Source: Ruminococcus sp.
GTDB taxonomy: Bacteria > Bacillota > Clostridia > Oscillospirales > Ruminococcaceae
Reading direction: 5' to 3'
Assembly: GCA_020860605.1 (NCBI GenBank)
Contig: JAJBTZ010000090.1
Span: 248,001 to 312,000, forward strand
DNA length: 64,000 nucleotides
Below, piece after piece: positions 47,552 through 56,044 of this stretch. The translations under genes and the position numbers were made by a program. Position 1 is the first letter of the stretch. The number at the start of each line of letters is the position of its first letter. The notes beneath the pieces were generated by a model, which was not told the DNA's origin, did no database searches, and saw only the letters and a list, made by a program, of their open reading frames with translations.

Positions 47552-50185
47552 TCACTTCTTGTCCTTGATTGCAGCCTGAGCGGCAGCAAGACGGGCAATC
47601 GGAACTCTGAACGGTGAGCAGGATACATAGTCGAGGCCGATGTTGTGGCAGAACTCGATGGAAGAAGGATCGCCACCGTGCTCACCGCAGATACCGCAGT
47701 GGAGCTCGGGTCTGGTCTTCTTACCAAGGGTAACAGCCATATCCATAAGCTTGCCAACACCAGTGGTGTCAAGACGAGCGAACGGATCGGACTCGTAGAT
47801 CTTGTGCTCATAGTATGCAGGAAGGAACTTGCCAGCATCGTCACGGCTGAAGCCGAAGGTCATCTGAGTGAGGTCGTTGGTACCGAAGCAGAAGAACCCA
47901 GCCTCAGTAGCAATCTCGTCAGCTGTAAGAGCAGCTCTCGGGATTTCGATCATGGTACCAACCTCATACTTGAGGTCTACGCCAGCATTCTTGATAACTT
48001 CGTCGGCAGTCTTTACAACTACATCCTTTACGAACTTAAGCTCCTTGACCTCACCTACGAGAGGAATCATGATCTCAGGAACGATGTTCCAGTCAGGATG
48101 CTTCTTGGAGACATTGATAGCAGCCTTGATAACTGCATTGGTCTGCATAACAGCGATCTCAGGATATGTTACGGTAAGACGGCATCCACGGTGGCCCATC
48201 ATCGGGTTGAACTCATGGAGGTCATTGATAACCTGCTTGATATAAGCAACGCTCTTGCCCTGGGTTGCTGCCAAAGCTTCGATGTCAGCTTCCTCAGTAG
48301 GAACGAATTCATGAAGCGGAGGATCGAGGAATCTGATGGTTACAGGATATCCACCGAGAGCCTCGAAGAGGCCTTCGAAGTCTGCCTGCTGCATGGGCTC
48401 GATCTTTGCAAGAGCCTTCTCTCTTTCCTCAACAGTCTTGGAGCAGATCATCTCTCTGAATGCACCGATTCTCTCAGGATCGAAGAACATGTGCTCGGTA
48501 CGGCAGAGGCCGATTCCTTCTGCACCGAAAGCAACAGCCTGCTTTGCGTCCTTGGGAGTATCTGCATTGGTTCTTACGCCGAGCTTCTTATACTTATCAG
48601 CCATAGCCATGATTCTTCCGAAGTAGCCAGAATTAGGATCAGCAGGAACAGTGGGGATAATCTCATCGTAGATGTTACCAGTGGAACCATCAAGAGAGAT
48701 AGGATCGCCTTCGTGGTAAACCTTGCCACCGAGAGTGAACTGCTTGTTCTCTTCATCCATCTTGATGTCGCCACAGCCGGAAACGCAGCAGGTTCCCATT
48801 CCTCTTGCTACAACAGCAGCATGAGAGGTCTGGCCACCTCTTACAGTGAGGATACCCTGAGCATACTTCATGCCCTCGATGTCCTCAGGAGAGGTCTCGA
48901 GTCTAACGAGAACAACCTTCTCCTTGTTCTTTCCATGCTCAACAGCATCTTCAGCGGTGAATACGATAGTACCAGCAGCAGCTCCAGGAGAAGCAGCAAT
49001 GCCCTTGCCAACAGGCTTAGCATTCTTGAGGGCGGTAGGATCGAATGTCGGATGGAGGAGCATATCGAGGCTCTTGGCATCAATCTGCATGAGAGCTTCT
49101 TCTTCGGTGATCATACCCTCGTCAATGAGGTCACAGGCAATCTTGATAGCAGCCTGAGCTGTTCTCTTGCCGTTTCTGGTCTGAAGCATATAGAGCTTGC
49201 CGTGCTCAACGGTGAACTCCATATCCTGCATGTCTCTGTAGTGGTTCTCAAGAGTCTTGCAAACGTCGGTGAACTGCTTGAATGCTTCAGGGAACTTCTG
49301 CTCCATTTCAGAAATGTGCATAGGAGTTCTTGCGCCTGCAACAACGTCCTCGCCCTGTGCATTGGTGAGGAATTCGCCATAAAGGCCCTTGTTACCAGTG
49401 GACGGGTCACGGGTGAATGCAACACCAGTACCGCAGTCGTCGCCCATGTTGCCGAATGCCATCATCTGAACGTTAACGGCAGTACCCCAAGAATAAGGAA
49501 TGTCGTGGTCCATACGATAAACATTTGCTCTCGGGTTGTCCCAAGAACGGAATACAGCTCTGATTGCTTCGTAAAGCTGCTCCTTAGGATCATCAGGGAA
49601 GTCCTTACCGAGCTGTGCCTTGTACTCAGCCTTGAACTGATTAGCAAGATTGTGAAGATCGTCAGCATCGAGCTCGACGTCGTAAACAACGCCCTTCTCC
49701 TGCTTCATCTTGTCAATAAGCTTTTCAAAATGCTTCTTTCCGACTTCCATAACGACGTCGGAGAACATCTGGATAAATCTTCTGTAGCAGTCCCAAGCCC
49801 AACGCGGGTTCCCGGACTTCTCGGCGATGACGTTGACAACGTCCTCATTAAGACCGAGGTTAAGGATTGTGTCCATCATACCGGGCATTGAAGCTCTTGC
49901 ACCGGAACGAACGGATACGAGAAGAGGATTTTCCTTATCGCCGAACTTCTTACCGGTGATCTGCTCCATCTTCTCAACGTACTCCATGATTTCAGCCATG
50001 ATCTCATCATTGATTACACGACCGTCCTCATAGTACTGGGTGCAGGCTTCAGTGGAAATTGTGAAGCCCTGAGGAACAGGAAGACCGATATTGGTCATCT
50101 CAGCGAGATTTGCGCCCTTTCCGCCGAGGAGCTCACGCATGTTTGCGTTGCCTTCAGTGAAAAGGTAACAATACTTTTTACTCAT
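47552..50185 (-). CDS. ppdK: Pyruvate phosphate dikinase
   Basis: 877 residues. The N-terminal ATP-grasp domain has LGGKGANLAEMTNIGLPVPQ, the central phosphohistidine domain has GGQTSHAAVVARGMGTCCVSG (the catalytic His follows Ser) near residue 455, and the C-terminal PEP/pyruvate barrel ends with CGICGEHGGDPSS. It interconverts pyruvate + ATP + phosphate and PEP + AMP + PPi. Clostridia use it in glycolysis or gluconeogenesis, often in place of pyruvate kinase. GGAGG precedes the ATG. It is a single-gene unit with its own promoter and terminator. Confidence 0.97.
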   Translation of the reverse strand: MSKKYCYLFTEGNANMRELLGGKGANLAEMTNIGLPVPQGFTISTEACTQYYEDGRVINDEIMAEIMEYVEKMEQITGKKFGDKENPLLVSVRSGARASMPGMMDTILNLGLNEDVVNVIAEKSGNPRWAWDCYRRFIQMFSDVVMEVGKKHFEKLIDKMKQEKGVVYDVELDADDLHNLANQFKAEYKAQLGKDFPDDPKEQLYEAIRAVFRSWDNPRANVYRMDHDIPYSWGTAVNVQMMAFGNMGDDCGTGVAFTRDPSTGNKGLYGEFLTNAQGEDVVAGARTPMHISEMEQKFPEAFKQFTDVCKTLENHYRDMQDMEFTVEHGKLYMLQTRNGKRTAQAAIKIACDLIDEGMITEEEALMQIDAKSLDMLLHPTFDPTALKNAKPVGKGIAASPGAAAGTIVFTAEDAVEHGKNKEKVVLVRLETSPEDIEGMKYAQGILTVRGGQTSHAAVVARGMGTCCVSGCGDIKMDEENKQFTLGGKVYHEGDPISLDGSTGNIYDEIIPTVPADPNSGYFGRIMAMADKYKKLGVRTNADTPKDAKQAVAFGAEGIGLCRTEHMFFDPERIGAFREMICSKTVEEREKALAKIEPMQQADFEGLFEALGGYPVTIRFLDPPLHEFVPTEEADIEALAATQGKSVAYIKQVINDLHEFNPMMGHRGCRLTVTYPEIAVMQTNAVIKAAINVSKKHPDWNIVPEIMIPLVGEVKELKFVKDVVVKTADEVIKNAGVDLKYEVGTMIEIPRAALTADEIATEAGFFCFGTNDLTQMTFGFSRDDAGKFLPAYYEHKIYESDPFARLDTTGVGKLMDMAVTLGKKTRPELHCGICGEHGGDPSSIEFCHNIGLDYVSCSPFRVPIARLAAAQAAIKDKK

Positions 50186-50249
50186 ACTTTTTTACCTCCA
50201 AGTTATTTGACCGATTTCATTCGATTTTGCCCATAAAACGGTTACAATA

Positions 50250-50278
50250 ATTATATCAGATACTTCTCTTTTTTTCCA
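50250..50278 (-). promoter_or_regulatory. Promoter of ppdK
   Basis: On the minus strand TGGAAA (50278-50273), a 17-bp spacer and TATAAT (50255-50250). Confidence 0.65.
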
Positions 50279-50358
50279 TACCCTTTGAAGAAAAAATATA
50301 ACAAATTACAGGCACAAAAATTGTGCATTTTTATACAAAATGCAGCCGAAGATTGCTC

Positions 50359-50387
50359 TTGAAAGTATTTTTCGTTTGCGTTATAAT
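50359..50387 (+). promoter_or_regulatory. Promoter of glmU-pth-mfd
   Basis: TTGAAA (50359-50364), a 17-bp spacer and TATAAT (50382-50387). A small hairpin GGCGT/ACGCC lies in the leader near 50404-50419. Confidence 0.8.
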
Positions 50388-50457
50388 AAATTGGGTTATA
50401 GTGGGCGTCTGAAAACGCCATTAAAATACAGCCAATTTTTTGTTTATGGAGGCAGTA

Positions 50458-51864
50458 ATGGAAAACGCAATTATACTGGCCGCCGGTGCGGGAAAAAGAA
50501 TGCATTCAGACAAGCCGAAGGTTCTCATGGAGGTTCTGGGAAAACCGATGCTCTCATGGGTCACCGAAGCTTGTGAAAATGCGGGAATTGAAAATATCTG
50601 CATAGTCAAGGGCTACGGAGCAGAAGAAATAGACAGCTATCTTAACGGAAAATATGAAACAGCTTTTCAGTCCCAGAGGCTTGGAACTGGCCATGCGGTT
50701 ATCTGCGCTTCAGATTTTCTTAAAAAGAATCCTGATGGCCACACTCTTGTAGCCTGCGGTGACTCCCCTTTCATCGATTTCAAGACGATAAGGGCAGCGC
50801 TTGAATTTCACAAGCTCAGCGGAAGTGCTGCTACTGTCATCACGGCTGACTCCCCTAACCCGTATGGCTACGGAAGAATCGTCAGAAAAGGCGGAGAGCT
50901 CAGTGCAATTGTTGAAGAAAGGGATTGCAGTCCTAAGGAGCGAAAGATTCGGGAAATCAACTCAGGCTGCTACTGGTTTGACACCGAGAAGCTTCTCGAA
51001 TTTCTGCCACTTCTCACAAGGGAGAACGCTCAGGGAGAGTACTATCTTACCGACACGGTGGCGCTGATGTCCTCGAAGGGTCTGAAAGTCACTGCGTTCA
51101 AGACGGACAATTCATATGCAGTCTTGGGAGCCAATGATCGCAAGGGGCTTCTCAAGCTCAACGACATCGCCAGAAGAAGAATCATCGAACGGCACCTTGA
51201 GAACGGCGTTGAGTTTATCACGACTGACGGGATCACGATTACGCCCGATGTCAAAATAGGCGAAGGCACGAAGATTTTGCCGTCAACTATTCTCACTGGA
51301 AACACGGTAATCGGCTCAGGCTGCGTTATCGGGCCGAATTCAAGGCTTGAGAACACTGTTGTCGGAGATGATTCGACGCTTGACAATGTTGTGGCTCATG
51401 ATGCTACTATTGGTTCACACGTCTCGATTGGGCCATTTGTACAGCTGAGGGCTGGGACTGTTATAAAGGACTATGCCCATGTCGGAGACTTCGTTGAGAT
51501 CAAGAATTCTGTTATCGGCGAAGGGACTGCGGTTGCTCATCTTACATACGTTGGCGACAGCGATGTCGGAAAGAATGTCAACTTCGGCTGCGGAGTCGTG
51601 ACGGTCAACTATGACGGAACCAACAAGGCGAGATGCACCATCGGTGATAATGCGTTTATCGGATGCAACACAAATCTCATCGCTCCTGTTACCATTGGAG
51701 ATTGTGGCTACACTGCTGCCGGCTCGACAGTTACTAAGAACGTTCCTGACGGGGCACTCGCGATTGAGCGCTCGAAGCTCGAAATAAAAGAGGGCTATTC
51801 CGAAAAGAAGCTTGCCCGGCACATTGAAAAAGGCAAGAAGCTTGAGAAAAAGCTGAAAGATTAA
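50458..51864 (+). CDS. glmU: Bifunctional UDP-N-acetylglucosamine pyrophosphorylase/GlcN-1-P acetyltransferase
   Basis: 468 residues. The N-terminal uridyltransferase domain has LAAGAGKRMHSDKPKVL near residue 7 and ACGDSPFID near 99. The C-terminal left-handed beta-helix of hexapeptide repeats has HVGDFVEIKNSVIGEGT, LTYVGDSDVG and VNFGCGVVTVNYDG near residue 380, holding the acetyltransferase site. It makes UDP-GlcNAc for peptidoglycan and wall polymers. GGAGG precedes the ATG at 50458; an earlier in-frame start lacks a ribosome site. It is the first gene of an operon with pth and mfd. Confidence 0.96.
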   Translation: MENAIILAAGAGKRMHSDKPKVLMEVLGKPMLSWVTEACENAGIENICIVKGYGAEEIDSYLNGKYETAFQSQRLGTGHAVICASDFLKKNPDGHTLVACGDSPFIDFKTIRAALEFHKLSGSAATVITADSPNPYGYGRIVRKGGELSAIVEERDCSPKERKIREINSGCYWFDTEKLLEFLPLLTRENAQGEYYLTDTVALMSSKGLKVTAFKTDNSYAVLGANDRKGLLKLNDIARRRIIERHLENGVEFITTDGITITPDVKIGEGTKILPSTILTGNTVIGSGCVIGPNSRLENTVVGDDSTLDNVVAHDATIGSHVSIGPFVQLRAGTVIKDYAHVGDFVEIKNSVIGEGTAVAHLTYVGDSDVGKNVNFGCGVVTVNYDGTNKARCTIGDNAFIGCNTNLIAPVTIGDCGYTAAGSTVTKNVPDGALAIERSKLEIKEGYSEKKLARHIEKGKKLEKKLKD

Positions 51865-51936
51865 ATACATAATGTAAACGTCTACCCGCTCAGTCCTGAC
51901 TGTGCGGGCTAGAGTTGTGATATGGAGGAATAACAA

Positions 51937-52539
51937 ATGGGGTTATTTACTAGAAAGAAAGAGACAACCGGCTCAATCGAATGGCTGATTGTTGGCTTGG
52001 GAAATCCAGGTTCTCAGTATGAGAGAACCCGTCACAACTGCGGTTGGCTGACTGCTGACAAGCTGGCGGAGAAGTACAATATAAAGCTCAAGAAGCTCAA
52101 GTTCAAATCGCTTTGCGGTGAGGCTGAGATTTCCGGCAAAAGGTGCCTTATCATGAAGCCGACCACGATGATGAACTCGAGCGGCGAGGCCGTTGTCGAG
52201 GCGATGAATTTCTATAAGATTCCGATTGAGAATGTACTTGTCATCTGCGACGATATCTCGCTTGATTTAGGACAGATTCGTGTCAAGAGAAAAGGCTCTG
52301 ACGGAGGCCAGAAGGGGCTTCGGAGCATCATATACTTGAGTGGAAAGGACACTTTCCCGAGGGTAAAGATTGGCATCGGCGCGAAGCCGAATCCTGAATA
52401 TGATCTGGCAGCTTGGGTTCTTTCAAGATTTACTGACAAGGAATTCGTCACGATGAATGAAGCGTTCGACAGAGCAATTACTGGCGTTGAAATGATTGTC
52501 GATGGCAGGATTGACGAAGCGATGAATAGACTTAACTGA
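51937..52539 (+). CDS. pth: Peptidyl-tRNA hydrolase
   Basis: 200 residues. An unusual 14-residue basic N-terminal extension (MGLFTRKKETTGS) precedes the conserved start LIVGLGNPGSQYERTRHNCGW, which carries Asn and the catalytic His. Further motifs are KPTTMMNSSGEAV, ICDDISLDLGQIRVKRKGSDGGQKG and PRVKIGIGAKP. It frees tRNA from stalled peptidyl-tRNA. GGAGG precedes the ATG. The 72-bp gap after glmU contains an imperfect hairpin (CCCGC/GCGGG) without a T run. Confidence 0.96.
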   Translation: MGLFTRKKETTGSIEWLIVGLGNPGSQYERTRHNCGWLTADKLAEKYNIKLKKLKFKSLCGEAEISGKRCLIMKPTTMMNSSGEAVVEAMNFYKIPIENVLVICDDISLDLGQIRVKRKGSDGGQKGLRSIIYLSGKDTFPRVKIGIGAKPNPEYDLAAWVLSRFTDKEFVTMNEAFDRAITGVEMIVDGRIDEAMNRLN

Positions 52540-52547
52540 GGGTAAAT

Positions 52548-55500
52548 ATGAGTATATTTTATGATGCCATAGACAGGCTTTCGTTTTTACGTGAGCTCAA
52601 TTCGGCAGTAAATTCAGGACAGCTCCCCACTTCGGTGACGGGGCTTTCGTCCGTTCACAAGGCACACGCGATTCTCAGCCTTTCGCAGGATAGGCCGGTT
52701 TTAGTCATCACTCCTGATGATGCGACCGCTGTCAGAATGGTCTCGGATGTGAAAGAGATGGCTGGGAAGGAAATCGCTGTTCAGTTTCCAGCAAGAGATC
52801 TTATATTAGCAGACGTTGACGCTGTCTCTCGCGAATACGAGCAGAAGAGGATATCAGCGCTTGAGAAGCTTCAGAACGGGTCCGCAAGGGTGCTTGTTGG
52901 AAGCGCTGAGGCCTGCCTTGAGGGGACAATTCCGCCTGAGGTGCTCATGGACATGAGCTTCAGCCTCTCCCCTGCTGATTCGGTTGACACAGGGAAGCTT
53001 GCGGAAAAGCTCACGGAGATGGGATATACGCGTTATCCACAGACGGAAGGAGTCGGGCAGTTTTCAATAAGAGGGTCGATTGTCGACATCTTCCCTGTCG
53101 GGATGAGTATGCCGATAAGAATCGAGCTCTGGGGAGACGAAATCGACACGGTTTCCACATTCGACATTGAGTCTCAGAGGCGGTTCGACACGATAAAGTC
53201 GGTCACTATCTCCCCTGCCAGAGAGCTTCTTATAAGTGGGGAGAATCTTGCCTATGAGATCAATGAGCTTTTGGAGAAAGCCACAGGCAAGCGTTCGGCG
53301 GAAATTAAAAAGCATCTGAATCAGGATCTTGACATGATTAATTCAGGGCTCATGCCTGCAAGCCTTGACAAGTACTACAAACAGATTTACGGCGAGACTT
53401 GCTCGGTATTCGACTACTTCGATGACGGAGTTTGCGTTATCTGCGAATATTCGGATGTTTTGGAGAAAGCCAAAGACGTAACAGCTCAGCTTAATGAAGA
53501 CGTCAAGCTTCTCTATGAGGATGGAATCCTCTTTAAAGAGATGTCTGGATTCATGATGGAGCCGGCACAGCTCTTCCAGAAGGCTCTGAAGATGGGGACA
53601 GTCTATCTCGACACATTTATGCATGGTTCTGATGTGAGACTCAAGAAGCTCATTTCAGCGGAGGCTTATCAGTCCTCAGTATGGAGTGGCGACTCGGCAA
53701 CTCTTGACGATGAGATTGAAAACTATATTTCACGTGGTTTCTGCATGGTTGTACTCGTTGGCAGCACCAAGGCTGCGAGCATTGTCTCTCAGGACATCGA
53801 GAGGAATGGCTACAAGGTCCAGAGGCTGAATGACAAGTCGGTCTATCAGGAAGGGCTTGTGTATGTCGGAGTTGGCTGCCTTTCGGGAGGATTTGAGTAT
53901 CCGACGGCAAAGTTTGCCGTTATCACTCAGCAGAAGGTTTTCACAGCTCGAAAGAGGAACAAGAAGCGACCTGACAACGCTGAGAGAATCAACAACATTT
54001 CGGATATTTCAAAGGGAGATCTCGTTGTCCACAGCCTCCACGGCATCGGAAAGTTCGAGGGGATCTCGAGTATTGAGACGAATGGAGTCACGAAAGACTA
54101 TATAACGATCAAATATGCTGGCACCGACGTCCTCTACGTTCCTGTCACTCAGCTCGATATGGTTTCGAAGTATGTGGGAGCTTCTGACGATGAGAACGTT
54201 AAGCTCAGTAAATTAGGCGGAACCGAATGGGCAAAGACGAGAGCAAGAGTTAAGAAGGCCTGCAAGGACATGGCGGATGAGCTAATTCAGCTCTATGCCC
54301 AGAGGCAGCTTGCAAAGGGCTATGCCTTCTCTGAGGACAATGTCTGGCAGACGGAGTTTGAGGAGAGATTTGAATATCAGGAGACTGACGACCAGCTTCG
54401 CTCTATTCAGGAAATCAAGGCGGATATGCAGAAGCCCGTTCCGATGGACAGACTTCTTTGCGGAGATGTTGGTTTTGGAAAGACTGAAGTTGCGCTTCGT
54501 GCTGCGATGAAGTGTATTCTCGACGGGAAGCAGTGTGCAATCTTAGTACCAACTACTGTTCTTGCCTGGCAACATTATCAGACAGCGCTGAGGCGATTTG
54601 AACACTTTGATATCAACATTGAGCTGATGTCGAGGTTCCGTTCCCAGAAAGAGCAGAAAGTGATCGCAAGAAAGCTTGAGAGAGGCGAAATCGACCTCGT
54701 AATCGGCACTCACAGGCTCGTTCAAAACGATATTCGATTCAAGGACTTGGGGCTTCTCATAATCGACGAGGAGCAGAGATTCGGAGTTGCTCACAAGGAA
54801 CACATGAAGGAGCTCTACCCTTCTGTCGACATCCTGACACTTTCGGCTACTCCTATTCCACGAACACTCAACATGGCTCTCAGCGGAATCAGAGATATGT
54901 CGGTTCTCGAAGAACCGCCTGCAGACCGTTATCCTGTTCAGACATACGTCATCGAATACCAGCAGGGGGTCATTTTGCAGGCTATTCATAAGGAGCTAAG
55001 GCGTGGTGGGCAGGTGTATTACATACACAACCGCATCGAGACGCTTGAGGCTTGTGCCTACAGGCTTCAGCAAAATCTTCCAGGAGCGAAGATTGGAATC
55101 GCTCATGGTCAGATGGATGAAAAGGAGCTTTCGGAGATATGGAGGCAGCTCCTTGAACGTGAGATTGACATCTTAGTCTGCACGACCATTATTGAAACTG
55201 GTGTCGACGTTCCGAATGTCAATACTCTCATTATTGAAGATGCCGACAGGTTCGGACTTTCGCAGCTGTACCAGCTGAGAGGCAGAGTCGGACGGTCATC
55301 AAGAAGAGCTTATGCATACTTCACCTTCATGCGAGGAAAGGTTCTTTCCGAAGTCGCTTCGAAGAGACTTGAAGCTATAAGAGAGCTCACTCAGTTCGGT
55401 TCGGGATTCAAGATTGCACTTCGTGACCTCGAAATAAGAGGTGTCGGGTCGATTCTCTCCGCAAAGCAGCATGGACACATGGAAGCTGTCGGATACGACA

Positions 55501-56000
55501 TGTATTTGCAGCTCCTCGAAGAGGCCATCGCTGCAAGCAAGGGTGAGACGAAGCCGAAAGCATCAGAGGATTGCCTTGTTGATGTAACCATCGACGCGTT
55601 TATCCCTGAGACCTATATAGAATCCCTCAAGGCAAGGCTTGAGGCATACCGAAGAATTGCTTCTATCATCACTGTTGAGGACTCTGAAGATGTTATCGAC
55701 GAGTTTGTGGACAGATACGGAGAACCGCCAAAGTCGGTTATGGGGCTTATTGACGTTGCGCTTGTAAGAAATGGTGCTGCAAGAATGGGCATAAAGGAGA
55801 TCACCCAGAGAGGAAACAATCTCATCTTCTACGTCACCGAGAACGCCTCGGTCGATTCCATTATGAATCTGACGAAGAAGTTTGCGGGAAGGATCTTAGT
55901 CAACGGCTCAGAAGGCGGATATATCCAGCTGGCTCTTGGCAAGAATGAAAAGCCTCTTCAGATGATGAAGGCAGTCGTCGAGACGATGCAGGGCGAATAA
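52548..56000 (+). CDS. mfd: Transcription-repair coupling factor
   Basis: 1150 residues in the normal domain order: UvrB-homology N-terminus (SREYEQKRISALEKL, FSIRGSIVDIFP), the CarD-like RNA polymerase-interaction domain at about 485-580 (GDLVVHSLHGIGKFEGI), the helicase with Walker A CGDVGFGKTEVALRA and DEEQRFGV, SATPIPRTLN, and the TRCF C-terminal domain. It displaces RNA polymerase stalled at DNA lesions and recruits UvrA. It starts 8 bp after pth, as in many Firmicutes. Confidence 0.97.
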   Translation: MSIFYDAIDRLSFLRELNSAVNSGQLPTSVTGLSSVHKAHAILSLSQDRPVLVITPDDATAVRMVSDVKEMAGKEIAVQFPARDLILADVDAVSREYEQKRISALEKLQNGSARVLVGSAEACLEGTIPPEVLMDMSFSLSPADSVDTGKLAEKLTEMGYTRYPQTEGVGQFSIRGSIVDIFPVGMSMPIRIELWGDEIDTVSTFDIESQRRFDTIKSVTISPARELLISGENLAYEINELLEKATGKRSAEIKKHLNQDLDMINSGLMPASLDKYYKQIYGETCSVFDYFDDGVCVICEYSDVLEKAKDVTAQLNEDVKLLYEDGILFKEMSGFMMEPAQLFQKALKMGTVYLDTFMHGSDVRLKKLISAEAYQSSVWSGDSATLDDEIENYISRGFCMVVLVGSTKAASIVSQDIERNGYKVQRLNDKSVYQEGLVYVGVGCLSGGFEYPTAKFAVITQQKVFTARKRNKKRPDNAERINNISDISKGDLVVHSLHGIGKFEGISSIETNGVTKDYITIKYAGTDVLYVPVTQLDMVSKYVGASDDENVKLSKLGGTEWAKTRARVKKACKDMADELIQLYAQRQLAKGYAFSEDNVWQTEFEERFEYQETDDQLRSIQEIKADMQKPVPMDRLLCGDVGFGKTEVALRAAMKCILDGKQCAILVPTTVLAWQHYQTALRRFEHFDINIELMSRFRSQKEQKVIARKLERGEIDLVIGTHRLVQNDIRFKDLGLLIIDEEQRFGVAHKEHMKELYPSVDILTLSATPIPRTLNMALSGIRDMSVLEEPPADRYPVQTYVIEYQQGVILQAIHKELRRGGQVYYIHNRIETLEACAYRLQQNLPGAKIGIAHGQMDEKELSEIWRQLLEREIDILVCTTIIETGVDVPNVNTLIIEDADRFGLSQLYQLRGRVGRSSRRAYAYFTFMRGKVLSEVASKRLEAIRELTQFGSGFKIALRDLEIRGVGSILSAKQHGHMEAVGYDMYLQLLEEAIAASKGETKPKASEDCLVDVTIDAFIPETYIESLKARLEAYRRIASIITVEDSEDVIDEFVDRYGEPPKSVMGLIDVALVRNGAARMGIKEITQRGNNLIFYVTENASVDSIMNLTKKFAGRILVNGSEGGYIQLALGKNEKPLQMMKAVVETMQGE

Positions 56001-56005
56001 TAAAA

Positions 56006-56037
56006 ACGCTTCCGAAAAGCTCGGAAGCGTCTTTTTT
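56006..56037 (+). terminator. Terminator of glmU-pth-mfd
   Basis: A perfect 10-bp stem ACGCTTCCGA/TCGGAAGCGT with loop AAAGC is followed by CTTTTTT. Confidence 0.93.
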
Positions 56038-56044
56038 ATGGGGA

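Noticed and set aside
47645..49891. Long plus-strand frame opposite ppdK as a protein-coding gene
   Set aside because: It lies wholly inside a certain gene on the other strand, has no ribosome site or recognisable domain, and long open antisense frames are common opposite GC-biased codon usage.
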